DNA of 64,000 nucleotides from Alentia gelatinosa (GCA_950022655.1 OX465584.1:66246437-66310436); one strand, 5' to 3'. Positions 11,560 to 23,004 are shown, counted from the first letter of the stretch. Made by a program: numbers and translations. The notes: generated by a model not told the origin, from the sequence alone.

Positions 11560-12006
11560 TTTTTTTGGTTTTTTTCCTTTTAGCTATTTGCATTAGATCT
11601 TCGATAATACATGTCTATATTACAGACATTTTTCTTTTCCCATAAATGTTTTGAGTGTCCTCTTATTAATACAGATTGCTCCAACTATTTCATTATTACT
11701 AAAAACTAGTTTGAGAGAAGACACAACCAGAGACAAAGAAATGAAGTAAGCGTAACAGGTAATATTTATTTGCTGTTAGAATACAACGTTTCGGATTTAT
11801 TTGCAATCCTTCATCAGGTAGTGTACTAAAAACAGTTAACCTTTTTTTCTTATCGCTATTTGTATTATATCTTGGATGATATATGTCTATATTATAAACA
11901 TAGCATTCCAATGAATAATTTGTGAACATTTTATCTTTTCCCATACATTTCTTTGAGTGTTCTGTTTATTAATGCGGATTGCTCCAACTATTTTATTATT
12001 ACTAAA
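11560..12006 (-). repeat. Direct duplication, possibly Penelope-like element ends
   Basis: 11560-11705 and 11848-12006 are diverged direct copies, sharing for example GATTGCTCCAACTATTT. Sequence between them ends in a CTGATGA...GAAAC motif on the minus strand. The first copy keeps only a shortened form of that motif (AAACGTCATTATTTCATCAG near 11530). Tandem long repeats with hammerhead motifs are typical of Penelope-like retroelements, but no RT or GIY-YIG frame was seen. Confidence 0.4.
11788..11817 (-). ncRNA. Degenerate hammerhead-ribozyme-like core
   Basis: The minus strand reads CTGATGA (11817-11811), one extra A, GGATT, a 7-nt loop, AATCC, then GAAAC (11792-11788). The two invariant hammerhead boxes are thus joined by a 5-bp stem II. 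The extra A beside the stem and unresolved stems I and III make activity doubtful. Confidence 0.35.
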
Positions 12007-12175
12007 TAATGTTAACCCTATACTAACTTACTTAGCCCTTACTTAGCCCAGACTGCCACATTCTAACATCTGCGCATGCCTTTTAAGGTTTTCCTCCTAA
12101 GCTGTTCACTTTTCCTGTGTCTTATAAGATGACATCTGATCATCGATAAGTCATGGAACAGTTTTTACTGTCTTT

Positions 12176-12365
12176 TATCCTACCCCTAATATAAAATCCT
12201 ATAGGCTTAACATTGGGTAGGATAAAATCAAAACCTGATTCGTTTTAATCTTGGCCACCGCATTCCACTCCTGAAGTTTTGGCTCCGGACTTCACTCGGC
12301 TTCGCCTCATGAAGTCACTATGCCAAACTCCAGTCGTGGAATACGGTGGCTAAGATTAAACCTCA
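12176..12365. repeat. Family G-related hairpin element
   Basis: Begins with TTTATCCTACCCCTAATA and continues to an imperfect hairpin with arms near 12247-12275 (TTTTAATCTTGGCCACCG) and 12333-12360 (ACGGTGGCTAAGATTAAA). The loop side contains CACTCGGCTTCGCCTCATG, resembling the loop of the family G hairpins at 19.9, 33.3 and 57.6 kb. Confidence 0.55.
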
Positions 12366-12920
12366 TCCAGTTTTACGATAATACTTACCATCGTCTGATG
12401 CATCTTCTTGTGCGTGGTTTGAGAGATCAACATTTACTTCTTCTGTACTTCAGATACATCTTAAAAACGCCTACCTTTGGCGAATTGTACTGTCTGATTA
12501 CTGAATAAAAAAAAAAAATAAAAAAATCATGAGCTTGGTGTACAGCTGTCCAGTAACTGGACCGATGGCACCACGGACTGATGGCACCTGGACTGATGAC
12601 ATCCGTGCCTGGACGATGGCACCACTTGCCTGGACTGACGGCACCTGGACTGGTGGCACCTCTTTTCAGTTTCACCTGGACTGATGGCACCTCTTTTCAG
12701 TTTCACATGGACCGATGGCACTCGTGCCTGGACTGATGGCACCACTTGCCTAGACTGATGGCACCACCTCACTTTTTACCTGGACATGGAAACTACTTGA
12801 TATATATAGTATCAATATGCAATAGTCATGTAATAACAGCGTTTCCAGTTTAATTTTCAGGTATTCTGTCTGATTTCTGACAAAAAAAACTCATTGATTT
12901 CAGGAGACCACCGCTGCTAC

Positions 12921-13100
12921 CGCGGCCAGCACCGAGTTGGTCGCAGCTGGCACCGAGTTGGCCGCGGCCGGCATTGAGTTGGCCGCGGCCGGCATTGAGT
13001 TGGCCGCGGCCGGCATTGAGTTGGCCGCGGCCGGCATTGAGTTGGCCGCGGCCGGCATTGAGTTGGCCGCGGCCGGCACCGAGTTGGCCGCGGCCGGGGC
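12921..13100. repeat. GC-rich 21-bp tandem array
   Basis: About eight units of GAGTTGGCCGCGGCCGGCATT. Each unit contains the self-complementary GGCCGCGGCC, so units can form hairpins. It is far more GC- and CpG-rich than its surroundings. The 7-residue open-frame repeats (AAAGIEL on plus, GAGRGQLN-like on minus) are by-products. Confidence 0.9.
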
Positions 13101-13305
13101 TCAGAGGGACTCTAATTAAGCGATATATACCATACAAATTCTCTTATATGTGAATATAATATATCCGGTAGTTGAAAAGTGGTGTAGACAGTATAACCTG
13201 GCAATAACCATCAGTCACAGTGAGTGGTGCCATCAGTCTAGGTATAGTGGTGTCATCGGTCTAGGAAAAAAATTGCCATCGGTCCGAAGAGGTGCCATCA
13301 GTCCA

Positions 13306-13614
13306 GGGACCTGTTTCACTAGACAGTGACATGTCTAGATGGCGTCTAGATGGTGTGTCCGGTTTCATAAGAACTGGACATTAGACTTCGTTTTGTCCGT
13401 TCTTGCTTGCACTGTTGGTGCCGCTTTTCATATATGTCTAACACTTTTGTCACAGAACTAGTGAAACAGGTCCATGATGTGTCTAGATTTGTCCAATTCT
13501 TATGTTTGGGGTCTGTATTTCCTAAGGGCAGCTACTTGTGGTGTCACGAAACTAGACAAACCCAATGTCTGTATGGTGTCACAGACATGTCACAAGACTA
13601 GTGAAACAGGTCCC
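13306..13614. mobile_element. Family F MITE, copy 1, nested in element M
   Basis: Ends are GGGACCTGTTTCACTAG and its inverse ACTAGTGAAACAGGTCCC. The interior repeats TGTCACGAAACTAG-like and GACATGTC words. It interrupts the right-hand GGTGCCATC array of element M, so it is younger than M. Confidence 0.75.
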
Positions 13615-13652
13615 TGGTGCCATCGGTCCGTGGTGCCATCGGTCCAGTAATC

Positions 13653-14150
13653 AGCTGTCCTACCTAGTCCTAGCTGTACATTAGATATTTCGTAAATCAC
13701 GGGCCTGGTGTATTAAGTCCTAGCCTTTCATCGTTGTACATCAATCTTATTATATAACGACGCTAGACTTGTACTTCGAGGGATGACTACAATTTCAAGA
13801 AAATGAGAAAAGTTCATTAAAAGAAACAATTAAAAAAGGTAATTACAGGCAGTATGCATAGACTTTATAACTATAACGACACAAAGATATGTTTGGCCAT
13901 GGTTTACATTTTGCCACTCTGGGTATAAACGTAGCTGCCATGGTTCATCTAAATCCATCGATATACCTTTCAGTTTGATGTTCATATAGAGATATATCTA
14001 GCAAATATGATATAGTAGAAGCCAGTACAACCACTACAGACTATAGAAAACTGCAGATACTTATGAAGAAAGGACTCATAGCTCGGAGTTTTACTACAAA
14101 TCAACTACGGGGAGAATATACGGCCACTCAGATTGAAATAATGGTAGTAT
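13653..14150. other. No recognisable feature
   Basis: AT-rich sequence between two inverted-repeat elements. Nothing recognised. Confidence 0.4.
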
Positions 14151-14152
14151 TG

Positions 14153-14308
14153 TGTATAGTAATAAAACGATGTTCCTGTAAACGTACAAATTACGATCCG
14201 AACTCGGGCCCCGGGCCGTTTACAGCTCGGTGTTTACACCGAGCTGTAAACGGCCCGGGGCCCGAGTGAGTTTTACAGGCACAACGTTTTATTTTTACTA
14301 TATACCTT
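14153..14308. mobile_element. Hairpin element with a perfect 32-bp stem
   Basis: The outer arms are imperfect (GTATAGTAATAAAACGATGT against its inverse near 14280-14308). The core 14202-14233 and 14236-14267 is a perfect inverted repeat of 32 bp with a 2-nt spacer. The stem is very GC-rich (CGGGCCCCGGGCCG). The perfect core inside diverged arms suggests recent formation or correction of the stem. Confidence 0.8.
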
Positions 14309-15360
14309 CAACACATTAATATAGTTACCTTAATTAAGTTGAAGGAGCCATTTTAAATCCAACTTGGGCACAGAACGGTCGGCAGGAACCCTAGCTTTCG
14401 CTTCGATCGTGGAATGCGGATGTGACATTGTCGCATAGCAACACACATAGCAACCTGCATAGCAACACTTGTTGTCACTTGCAAACCAGCGGGGAACCAG
14501 CGGGAAGACGTCGGGAAGAAAACATAGCAGTTGTTCTCTCATTGCACTCCTGTTTTTAAGGTGCTTGCAATGTTAATCAGGTTTTTATTACAGTACTTCA
14601 AAGTTTCATATATGTATTTTTGATTTTACAGTATTTCAGTAAGTCTTCTTTATGTACTCCAACGTTAACGTTACCAATGTCGAAGCGGAGACACCGTCGG
14701 CTATTTTCAAATATCGACATCGTTATCATATCCGTTACGACCGTGAAATGAACCCTGATATACTGCACAGCTGTGCAGTATATCATGGGGAGTAGCGTGT
14801 AGTAATTACGTCACTTACGGCAGTAGGTATATAGTAAAGTTATATTTATGTCTAGTAACTGGTTGACAAGCTGAAAAGTGATCCATGGTGATATGATATT
14901 CCTGACAATTTGATGAATTTTTTTTCATTTATTTATTTTATTTTTTTGATGAATTTGTGTATGTCTTTTTCCTCATTGCAGGCCTATTTACCCAGGAGAG
15001 AGGCAAGTTATCGAATATTACTTTGATAAAAGTGTGACAATCAGAAAATTCCAATAAATAAAAGCCCATGTCAGAAGGAGAAGTGCAAACCATATCCTCA
15101 AACATTCAGCATTAAAAACCTGAAGTCTATCACTCTCTCAAGAGCCATGAACTACAGCAAGTACACCTTGTGTTGTGCCCCAAAAAACACAGACTAATAT
15201 GAATCTGCCTAATATCCTACCAATCTGATAGGTCTCCTTGATGTTGATATGAGTATTTTATAAAGCAGGTGGAGTTTGACAAGTTCCCAATGCCATCCTG
15301 TACTCCGTCTCATTTTACATTCATTCACATGACATCTGAGGATGGCTTCGGAGTCCGGTG
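14309..15360. other. No recognisable gene; degraded inverted-repeat fragments
   Basis: Contains a short palindrome around ATATACTGCACAGCTGTGCAGTATAT-type sequence near 14757-14783. Otherwise AT-rich with no recognised features. Confidence 0.4.
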
Positions 15361-15470
15361 TGTAGTAGATTAAATACACAATATTACCATGATTTCGATC
15401 TGAATAGCTGTATTCTCCGCGTAGTTGACGCCAAGTAAAACTCCGTGCGACAGCGAGGAATATTGTTTAT
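15361..15470. repeat. Inverted copy of sequence at 14080-14160
   Basis: ACACAATATTACCATGATTTCGATCTGAATAGC and the following GTATTCTCCG words are the inverse of 14100-14157. A third relative lies at 15883-15945. The three mark one dispersed family with no coding content. Confidence 0.55.
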
Positions 15471-15729
15471 TATCCATCGTATACAAAGCCCCCATTGAAA
15501 ATGTATGGGGACTCAGTAAACCACGACCCATTGTATAAAACCTGCCGGGTACCATACAGTGGTATACGGATTCGAACCTGTGGTATACAACCTCAAAACC
15601 ATGGTATACGGGAAAAATAGTCCCTTTTGCTATAGAGCAAAGAAATAGTCCCTATTGTTATAACCTTTAAAATGGCAATTACTGGGTTTAATTTATACAA
15701 AAAGATGGATAATAAATGCCACAAATGAT

Positions 15730-15849
15730 GATTTTGTGGACAGGCAGCTCTGTAAACCACTCGCGGTTGACCTCGTTATACACTCGCTAGTGCTTGTGTA
15801 TTACTACGCGTCAACCTCTTGTGGTTTACGGCCGCCTGTCCACAAAACC
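15730..15849. mobile_element. Hairpin MITE with GTTGACGCG core
   Basis: Arms GATTTTGTGGACAGGCAGC and its inverse close a stem. The inner arm carries TATTACTACGCGTCAA (15799-15814), a 16-mer found exactly at 34197-34212 and nearly so at 22785-22800 (inverted) and 54944-54959. Confidence 0.7.
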
Positions 15850-16144
15850 ATCGACTATTGTCTATGTATAGTGTCAACTACAAGGAGAATACGCCCACAC
15901 AGATCCAAATCATGGTAATGTTGTATTTATTACTCATCTTTCGAGTAATTATTAAGAAAAAGTCTTGTAAATTTGATGCAAGCGCCGTGCATTGTTTATA
16001 TAAATTAGTTCCTATAATGCCCGTCAGGTGGCCAAAAAAGCCGTATTCTCCTAGGAGTTTCCGGAGGTTCGTATTCTACTCAGTAGCGATCTGTAAGCTT
16101 CATAGGCTTAGCATGGAGACTCCGTATTCGGTGGGTAATAAATA

Positions 16145-17170
16145 AGTTCTCTCTCTCTCTCTTGTTACACTTTGTGTCAGGTCGTAATATTTCACAGGTG
16201 TTTGAAGCAGGCAGGTGGTCTCTCACAAAAACCGGGTCGTCGCGAGTCATATGTCTCTGACCTCTGTCTCAACCGAACACGCATACTCCAATAACGTATA
16301 AGGCCCGTTTCCACTGGCTGATTTCCCGTCAGCGATCTACAGTCAGGAACCACCGACAGACTTTTGGTACTGCTGAACCAAAATCGGTCAATGGAAACCG
16401 CCCCACTCGTGAAATGACCCACGACTTTTTCTGTTTAGATTATGCAATGTGGCACCACCCACTACTGAGTGAAAGGTTGGTCACTGAGTGAAATCTACTA
16501 CCCTTCTATACTGACGCACAGTCAGTGGCACCACCGACAGACTTTCTGGGTAACTCATAAAATCGACACCCTTTTCGTCGGCCAATGGAAATAGGCCTAT
16601 AGCGGTGTTTTCTTCAAGGTGAAGCTTTGAAAACCCCATAAAACAGCGACATTTTCCACAGATTCTCCCTGATCCAATCACCGATTATAATCGGGAACAA
16701 GAATGTTGCTGTCTTATACCCTTTGCCGATCACACCTCACCACTTGTACAGCGACCCAATTGAGATCAAAGAGAGCAGCCGCGAGCCGAGCCGGGGTGAG
16801 CCACAGACCGCTGGTGTGGATTCATAGAAAATAATAAGTTTGATAACTTTGGGTCCAATTAAGATATTCAGAAACAGTTTTCAGATTCATTATCACCCCT
16901 ACAAATCGGTATAAGGCACTTGTAAATCGGACTAGGGGATAGTTAGCATCGATGTTCAGAATCGGGAACAGTCGCTGAAGTGCATACAGTGACACGATTA
17001 TGGTCGGGCAGAGTCGGTCATTACCCCCACGCTAGTAATGCCCGACCCGATTAAAATCGGGTCTGTGAAGTGAGTACAGCGACCCGATTCTGACCGTCCC
17101 GACTGATTCGTCGGGCAAAGGTGTGCTCGGGCACAATGGTTGGGTCGCTGTCTTTATAGGCTTAATGTCA
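16145..17170. repeat. Degraded repeat mosaic
   Basis: Words such as CCACCGACAGACTTTTGG and CCCGATTAAAATCGGG recur in both orientations (16340-16540, 16970-17150), suggesting old word-rich MITEs. Boundaries could not be fixed. No gene seen. Confidence 0.4.
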
Positions 17171-17173
17171 CCT

Positions 17174-18856
17174 AAAGGCCATAACACACTGTAAGATGTC
17201 GTAATATGAGAGTTCCTTTTCGGTTGCAAAAGAACAATCGTAAGCTCAGGCGAGGCCTAGAAATTGAGTCGGTCCGTAACAGAACCCCATTGAGAAATTT
17301 GCCTATGATTTAAAAATACCCTCTGTGGACATGAACCTTTGTCGCTGATAAATTGCAGTCCAATGTTCCAAACTCGGGACCGATAAATTAAGAAACCTGT
17401 TCCTTTCTGTTGTCAGCAACAACAGAGTTTAAGAAATATCCCCATGGTGCCTATCGACATTGGCCCATAATCAGTCACTGGGTGAAGAGAAATGGCCCTG
17501 CCACACACAGCCTGAGCCCCTCTTGGCGATTTTGCACCTAGAGACTAAGTACTTGTTCCTTTAACCCTTTAAGGACGGGTGCCTGTGGCCAACCTACCGC
17601 CTTGAGGACGGGTGCTGGTGGCACTGTATACCGCTAGGGGACGGGCACACAGTCGTTAAAACCCATAATTCAATTGTTTAATCACGTGATATGATATATA
17701 ATCTTAAATATTTCATTTCTTTTGAATAGAAATATTAATAATTGTATCATACACACATTCTGTGAAAATTTCATTACTGTTCCTCCATTATTTTTTGTTA
17801 AAAACGATTTTGTAGATTTTTGAGAAATGATGTCTCAAGGCATCATTCGCCCTGGCCTGGATGATGCCTCAAGGCATCATTCGCCCTGGGCTGGATGATG
17901 CCTCAAGGCATCATTCGTACTTAATGGGTTAAGCCTGATGCCCATCTACCGATTCAGGGTTGAGCGATTAGTTCCCAAATCGTATAGGAGTCGGTGAACT
18001 TGTCGCAGGCAAATAATGTAACCCTTCTCTCGACCAGCGGACATTGAGGAGATGGGGTGGTGGATATTAGTCCTAAGCAAATCGGTCAACGAATCGTTGG
18101 CTGACCCTTGCCTAGCTATCCTACATCTACCAACTACGGCCGACTCCGTTAGGATGCCTTCGGTGAGACAAATTACCGTCCGTTTGTCGCCGACAAAGGT
18201 ACATGAATGTTCTGAAATCGGTAGATGGGCATTGGGCTTAAAAGGGGAAACACACTGTACGATTTCGTTCCCACCGATTAACTCCCTAAATCGGAAGGGC
18301 ATTTTAAATTGTCTCAGGCGAATTTGCGCTGGGCATCGACCATCACAGCAGGATTTATAGATGGGGGGTGGAGGTCATTAGTGGGAATTTATCTTAAGCA
18401 AATTCTGTTCACACTGGACGACTGACTTCCGATTTTCTTGGAGATTCGAGGCTACCGATAAAGGAACAAGTAATAAATCTCAGTATATGGGAGCTAAATC
18501 GGTGAGCTGGCCTCAGTCTGTGTGTGGCAGGGTCATTTCTCCCCACCCAGCGACTAATTATGGGCCAAAGTTGGTAGGCACCACGGGGGGTATTTCTTAA
18601 ACTCTGTTGTCGGCGACAACGGGAAGGAACACGTTCCTTAATTTATCGCTCCCGATTTCGGAACATTAGACTGCAGTTTGTCGGCGACAAAGGTACATCG
18701 CCACGGGTGGGATTTCCAAATCTTAGGCAAATTACTGTAGGGGGGTGCCACACTGGCCGACACATTTTCTAGGCCTCGCCTGAGCTTACGATTGTTCTTT
18801 TGTCGCCGAGAAAGGAACATTCATGTTCCGAAATCGTACAGTGTGTATGGGCTTTT
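17174..18856. mobile_element. Large inverted-repeat element, 1.7 kb
   Basis: Left arm 17174-17560 and right arm 18480-18856 are imperfect inverted copies; for example CGTAAGCTCAGGCGAGGCC is matched by GGCCTCGCCTGAGCTTACG. Ends are AAAGGCCATAACACACTGTA and the inverse-like TACAGTGTGTATGGGCTTTT. The interior includes a nested element (17560-17935) and family C-like sequence (17936-18300). No transposase frame seen. Confidence 0.7.
17560..17935. mobile_element. Nested MITE with GATGCCTCAAGGCATC tandem block
   Basis: Starts TTAACCCTTTAAGGACGGG and ends CTTAATGGGTTAA, giving inverted termini. Near its right end are three copies of a roughly 38-bp unit containing the palindrome GATGCCTCAAGGCATC (17826-17925). 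Relatives lie at 34930-35190, 45490-46130 and 52690-52955. Confidence 0.65.
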
Positions 18857-19812
18857 AGGCAGCTGGGTTCTTCATTCAAACCCCATCACAGTTCTGGAGA
18901 ATGTGAATTAGAGATTTGTGGAGGGTGTCACTTTACCGTGTCCTGGGACTGGTCCGGAGTCGGGAGACTAGTTAGATTCCCCACCCGTTATTTTACATCC
19001 TCTCAGACTGTCAGCTGACATTAGTTCCAGCTCATCCATCTGTAATTATCACAGAATGTTTTACCTTCTCCAGTCACACTGCGATCATCTACACTATGCA
19101 TGACTCCACTCTCCCAGCAGAGATCCTGCACTCCGCTTATAGGGAGCCAAAGTGAACCCGCTGAAACCACAGATACCCGTTTACAAAACACCATTTCCGG
19201 ATTTAGGCGCTTAGTACTTAGACTGTATAGGTTTGAGATTATAAATGTGTCATTCTCCAATCTTTTAGATCTATAACTTTGATAAACTTAACAACTGTCA
19301 TCAAGCGTAGTTATTCAGAGACGATAGTAGTAAACTAATCTTCAAAAGTAACAAACAAGACCAAAATCAAAATTCTAGCCTCAAACCCCCATAGGCTTAG
19401 CACTAAGCCTCGTTCTTACTGGCCTCCGGAAATGGTGATTTGAACACGCTTTAGGGAGTTCACCTTGGCTCCTAGACTGGCCTCAGTCCCTGTGTCCTAC
19501 CCCTCCACCCCTTCTGAGTGACACAGGGACTGGTCTCATCCGTAATCGGCTGTGTAGACTGGCGCAATTTTGCGCCACACTCCCCAAGCAGAGGTCTGGC
19601 TACTGGTCAGGATATCTGCTTGCCTAGCTGTCCTACATCTACCTACTCACTATGATCTCAATCGAGACATAGTCAGGAGTAGGCGAAATATATTGCTATG
19701 ACAACACAGGCAGCCAGAGAACTGGAGGAGGGGAGGGGGGAGGGGTAGAGGAAGGTATAGGGTTACAGGAGTGGCTTGGGGTCATAAACAGCAGATTCTG
19801 GTCAGAGTGGAC
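18857..19812. other. No recognisable gene
   Basis: Some shared words with neighbouring repeats (GCCTCAGTC, GATCCTGCACTC). I see no complete element and no exon. Confidence 0.4.
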
Positions 19813-19813
19813 T

Positions 19814-20093
19814 ATCAAGAGACGTCACGAGTTTGAGTCTGGGTTTATTTATGCCACTCATTTTGTTGGCTCCGTAATGTCACTCGTCTTCGACTCATGA
19901 AATTATGGAGCCAACAAAATGAGTGGCATAAATAAGCTCAAACTCAAACGAGAGGTGTCTAGATTTTATCCTAGCCCGTTTCCATATTTTTTCAGTATCA
20001 GAAAGTAGTGGCATAAACAACACTTTATGTCACACCCGTGAAATAAACAAATCCCATGTTAAGCCTATGGCGTTTTTTATTAGGGGTAGGATA
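19814..20093. mobile_element. Family G hairpin element, copy 1
   Basis: Shares almost its whole length with 33188-33440 and 57505-57776. It has a stem around TTTGTTGGCTCCGTAATGT and its inverse, a loop CACTCGTCTTCGACTCATG (19881-19899), then TTTATCCTA and a terminal AGGGGTAGGATAA. Non-coding. Confidence 0.8.
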
Positions 20094-20752
20094 AGTCTTT
20101 GATTCATGGGCCAGTCAGAGAAGGACACATGCTATAATGAATTGTATTCCGATTTTCTTAAATCATTTAATGAATGTTCATAATCAAAGACTAGAGCAAG
20201 TCTATTTGGCTCCTTATATCTCTGCTCCAACCTGCCTGTTTGGGCCCAAATCGGGCCCATGTGATTGTTTTTGAAATATCCTAAATTCTTAGCGCTTTGG
20301 GGATTATTTTGTGGTTAACTTGTAAATAGAGATGCATCTATTTATATGGTAAATTATACACACTCATTTCTGTTATTTGTCATGTCAAATCGGATATAGC
20401 TGTAGGGATTACTTTTTTCAGTGTAAAACCCCTCATGTGTTGCAAGGTTTGGTTTTGTTAACATGTCACATGTACTCATTCAAAAGAACGGTCTAATTAA
20501 ATGTGGATTCACATTATAAAGTGGGTTAAAGCTGAAAAATAAACAGCTGGATTGTCTGTGAAGCTCATTTAACAATTCCTATATTTTCCAACTCACAATA
20601 TATGAGTTGTTTGAGTTTAATATCTTCTAACAGTTTTCTTGTTTTGAATCTGAAATGTTGGCTGGTTCCCCGTTTTATGAGGAGGTATACCGGGTACCAG
20701 CGTATGACGTCACTTGGTTGAGGCAGAGATTGGCGCTATAGCCTGGAAGCCT
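20094..20752. other. No recognisable feature
   Basis: AT-rich. Nothing seen on either strand. Confidence 0.4.
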
Positions 20753-21093
20753 GGCCTAGTCACGGAAACAGAGTTTGCCATATATGGTCATATGCAAAGT
20801 TGTTTGGCACTTGAAAGGGGAGCGTAAACAAACTTTGAAAGTATATCTGTTTAAAGATTGGCAAACCCACTTTGTAGCCATCGCAAAACGTTTTATGCAG
20901 AGCAGTACAGACTTGCATATCTAAGTCCATGAGCTCAGCATTTGCATCCTATTTGATGAGTTACAGATGCTGCAGTCTGTGGTGTGGCGTTAGATGCAGT
21001 GCAGCCTTGGTGTATATTTTTGCGCAGATATACTTCCATAGTCAGTTTGTTTACGCTCCCTAAAATGAAACTCTGTTTCCGTGCATCATAGGC
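20753..21093. mobile_element. Palindromic element
   Basis: GGCCTAGTCACGGAAACAGAG at the left is matched by CTCTGTTTCCGTGCATCATAGGCC-type sequence at the right. Further in, GGGGAGCGTAAACAAACTTTG (about 20817-20837) is matched near 21040-21060. Non-coding hairpin element. Confidence 0.65.
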
Positions 21094-22073
21094 CAGGTAA
21101 CGGGTTCCATTTTTATGGTGCACTATGGGTGACGCCTCCATTTCTTGCACTCTCCTAGTAGAGATCCTGCACTCTATTTCAACAAAAGATCTGCTGGGAG
21201 AGTGCCACTTTGGTAGACTGAGACTGTATAGACTAGACTATCTTCGGTCCCTGTATCCTTTTTTTTCCTTTTATTTGGACTTGTATTATGCCTGCAGGTC
21301 TTCTTCCTTACGGCCAGTACAACTGGATTTTTGTCAAACATTCAGCAGCAGTATTTCTCCAAAATAAAGTACTGGAGGTAGCAAATCGCTAGTATTAGGA
21401 AATAATACAATTTCTGAGTGTTCACTGCCTGGATTTATGGATGATAAATTAATAGTGCAATTATTTAATTCATAACAATCTCAACCTGAAATCGATTATA
21501 ACACTTTCAAATTGACATATTTTTGTTGTGATCTAGCCTGGATTGAAAACCAAATGTAATGTTTGGATCTATGACCTAATAAAAAATAAGAGAAGAATAA
21601 AAAACTTGAGTAAGTCTATGTAGAGCCAAGAGAGGTGGCATGACCGTCAGTTCATGGTCTGTATTACGTAATAAGTAGTAACCAGTCCCTTATTTCATTA
21701 GGGCAGGGAACCAGTCTATTTGCGCTAAAGCCACGAAACATCTGCTGGGAGAGTGGCATGACTCCACAGCTTCTAGTTCTACACACCAGGGGACACCACC
21801 AATTTCCGGCCCTCTAGAGGGCATTGTGTTATCCGCCTAATGTTAAAATGCAAACTACAATGATTAGCAAAAACAGTTGTAAAACACCAGTAATTAAAGC
21901 TAACTTTTTAAAAATAAACAAAAACGACATACAAACTATAATTAATCCCACAGCAGGCATTTTATTCAGAGCCAAAAAAAGATCAAAACTCAGTCAATAT
22001 AGGAACAATATTACGCTTACACAGCATGAAGATTTCACTTTATTAGTATTTAATTTCTGAATATCTATGTATA
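21094..22073. other. Low-complexity and unassigned sequence
   Basis: Contains the word CCCTTATTTCATTAGGGCAGGG (about 21690-21710), which is itself foldable and recurs at 35200-35232 in inverted form. No gene recognised. Confidence 0.4.
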
Positions 22074-22077
22074 TTAA

Positions 22078-22391
22078 GCCGGATGCCCATCTACCGATTT
22101 AGGGTTGAACGCTTAGTTCCCAAATCATATAGGAGTCGGTCACCTTGTCACAGGCAAATAATGTAAACCCTCGCTCGATCCGCACACTGATAAAATTGGT
22201 GTATGGTCCACCAATCGCTGAGGAGGGCAAAAACCAAAGAAACCGAGTGTTCACTTATTGCTGGGTAGCCTTGCCTAGCTGTCCTACATCTACCGACTCT
22301 GTTTGGATGGCTCGGCTGAGACAAATTACCCTCTATTTGTCGCCGACAAATGTACATAAATGTTCCGAAATCGGTAGGTGGGCATTGGGCT
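22078..22391. mobile_element. Family C MITE
   Basis: Starts GCCGGATGCCCATCTACCGA after TTAA (22074-22077) and ends with GTAGGTGGGCATTGGGCT followed by TTAC. Internal words CTAGCTGTCCTACATCTACC and TTTGTCGCCGACAAA are shared with the copies at 30.3, 47.5, 61.3, 61.7 and 62.1 kb. Confidence 0.75.
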
Positions 22392-22466
22392 TTACTTTCT
22401 GGGAGTAAATAAGGTTATCCTATTTGGCCTCATATGCCTGACTCTGTACAAATCTCATGCTCCGCC

Positions 22467-22718
22467 TGGGGGTCGTTGCTCCACGTTTTGCGGATCGCAA
22501 AATAGCGATCCGAGGTCGAAAGTGTTGCTCCAGATATTTTGCGGATCGCATCATAACTATGTCGCTATCTATATCCAATTAAAACCCCAATGAACCTGTT
22601 ACCTATCACACTGAGAATGCGGTGTTTTAAAATATAGCGATACAACGTGAAAATAGCGATACTACACGATACGATCCGATATTACTGGAGCAACGCTTTC
22701 CAGGAGCAACGACCCCCT
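22467..22718. mobile_element. Hairpin MITE with GTCGTTGCTCC ends
   Basis: GGGGGTCGTTGCTCC at 22468-22482 is exactly inverted near 22703-22717. The interior carries repeated GCGGATCGCA and TAGCGAT words in both orientations. Confidence 0.75.
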
Positions 22719-22743
22719 GATGGAGTACAGTATGTACACAATA

Positions 22744-22873
22744 TTGACTGGTTTCAGATACAAGCGGCCGTATGCTCCGAGAAGTTGATGCGTAGTAATA
22801 TCCGAGCGTATGCGACGATATTGCGCAGAGTCGACTCTGAGGGGTATACAACCGCTTTTATCTGAAACCAGTC
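22744..22873. mobile_element. Hairpin MITE with GACTGGTTTCAGATA ends
   Basis: GACTGGTTTCAGATACAAGCGG is matched by the inverse CCGCTTTTATCTGAAACCAGTC. The arm contains TTGATGCGTAGTAATA (22785-22800), a near match to the core 16-mer shared with other hairpin elements. Confidence 0.75.
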
Positions 22874-23004
22874 TAAATTGCATTTATCATCCAACTTTTC
22901 TGGACATGTGGTATGTCGATATCAGTCCGTATTGGTTGTGCACTATTTTTCCGTACGCACTATTTTTCCGTATGCGCCACCCTGAGCATACAACATATCC
23001 GAAT

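Larger units (their letters stand above)
12553..13652. mobile_element. Element M: inverted arrays of a GATGGCACC word
   Basis: The left end reads CAGTAACTGGACCGATGGCA and the right end carries its inverse, TGCCATCGGTCCAGTAATCA. Inside the left end lie many copies of GACTGATGGCACC (to about 12772); inside the right end lie the inverted copies (13205-13300, 13615-13650). The interior holds a GC-rich 21-bp array and a nested family F MITE. No coding role is seen. Confidence 0.65.

Noticed and set aside
12850..13137. 95-codon GAGRGQLN repeat protein
   Set aside because: By-product of the 21-bp GC-rich array; frames are open on both strands.
15540..15600. tRNA B-box-like GATTCGAACC
   Set aside because: No A-box at the right distance; it lies in a GTGGTATAC inverted repeat.
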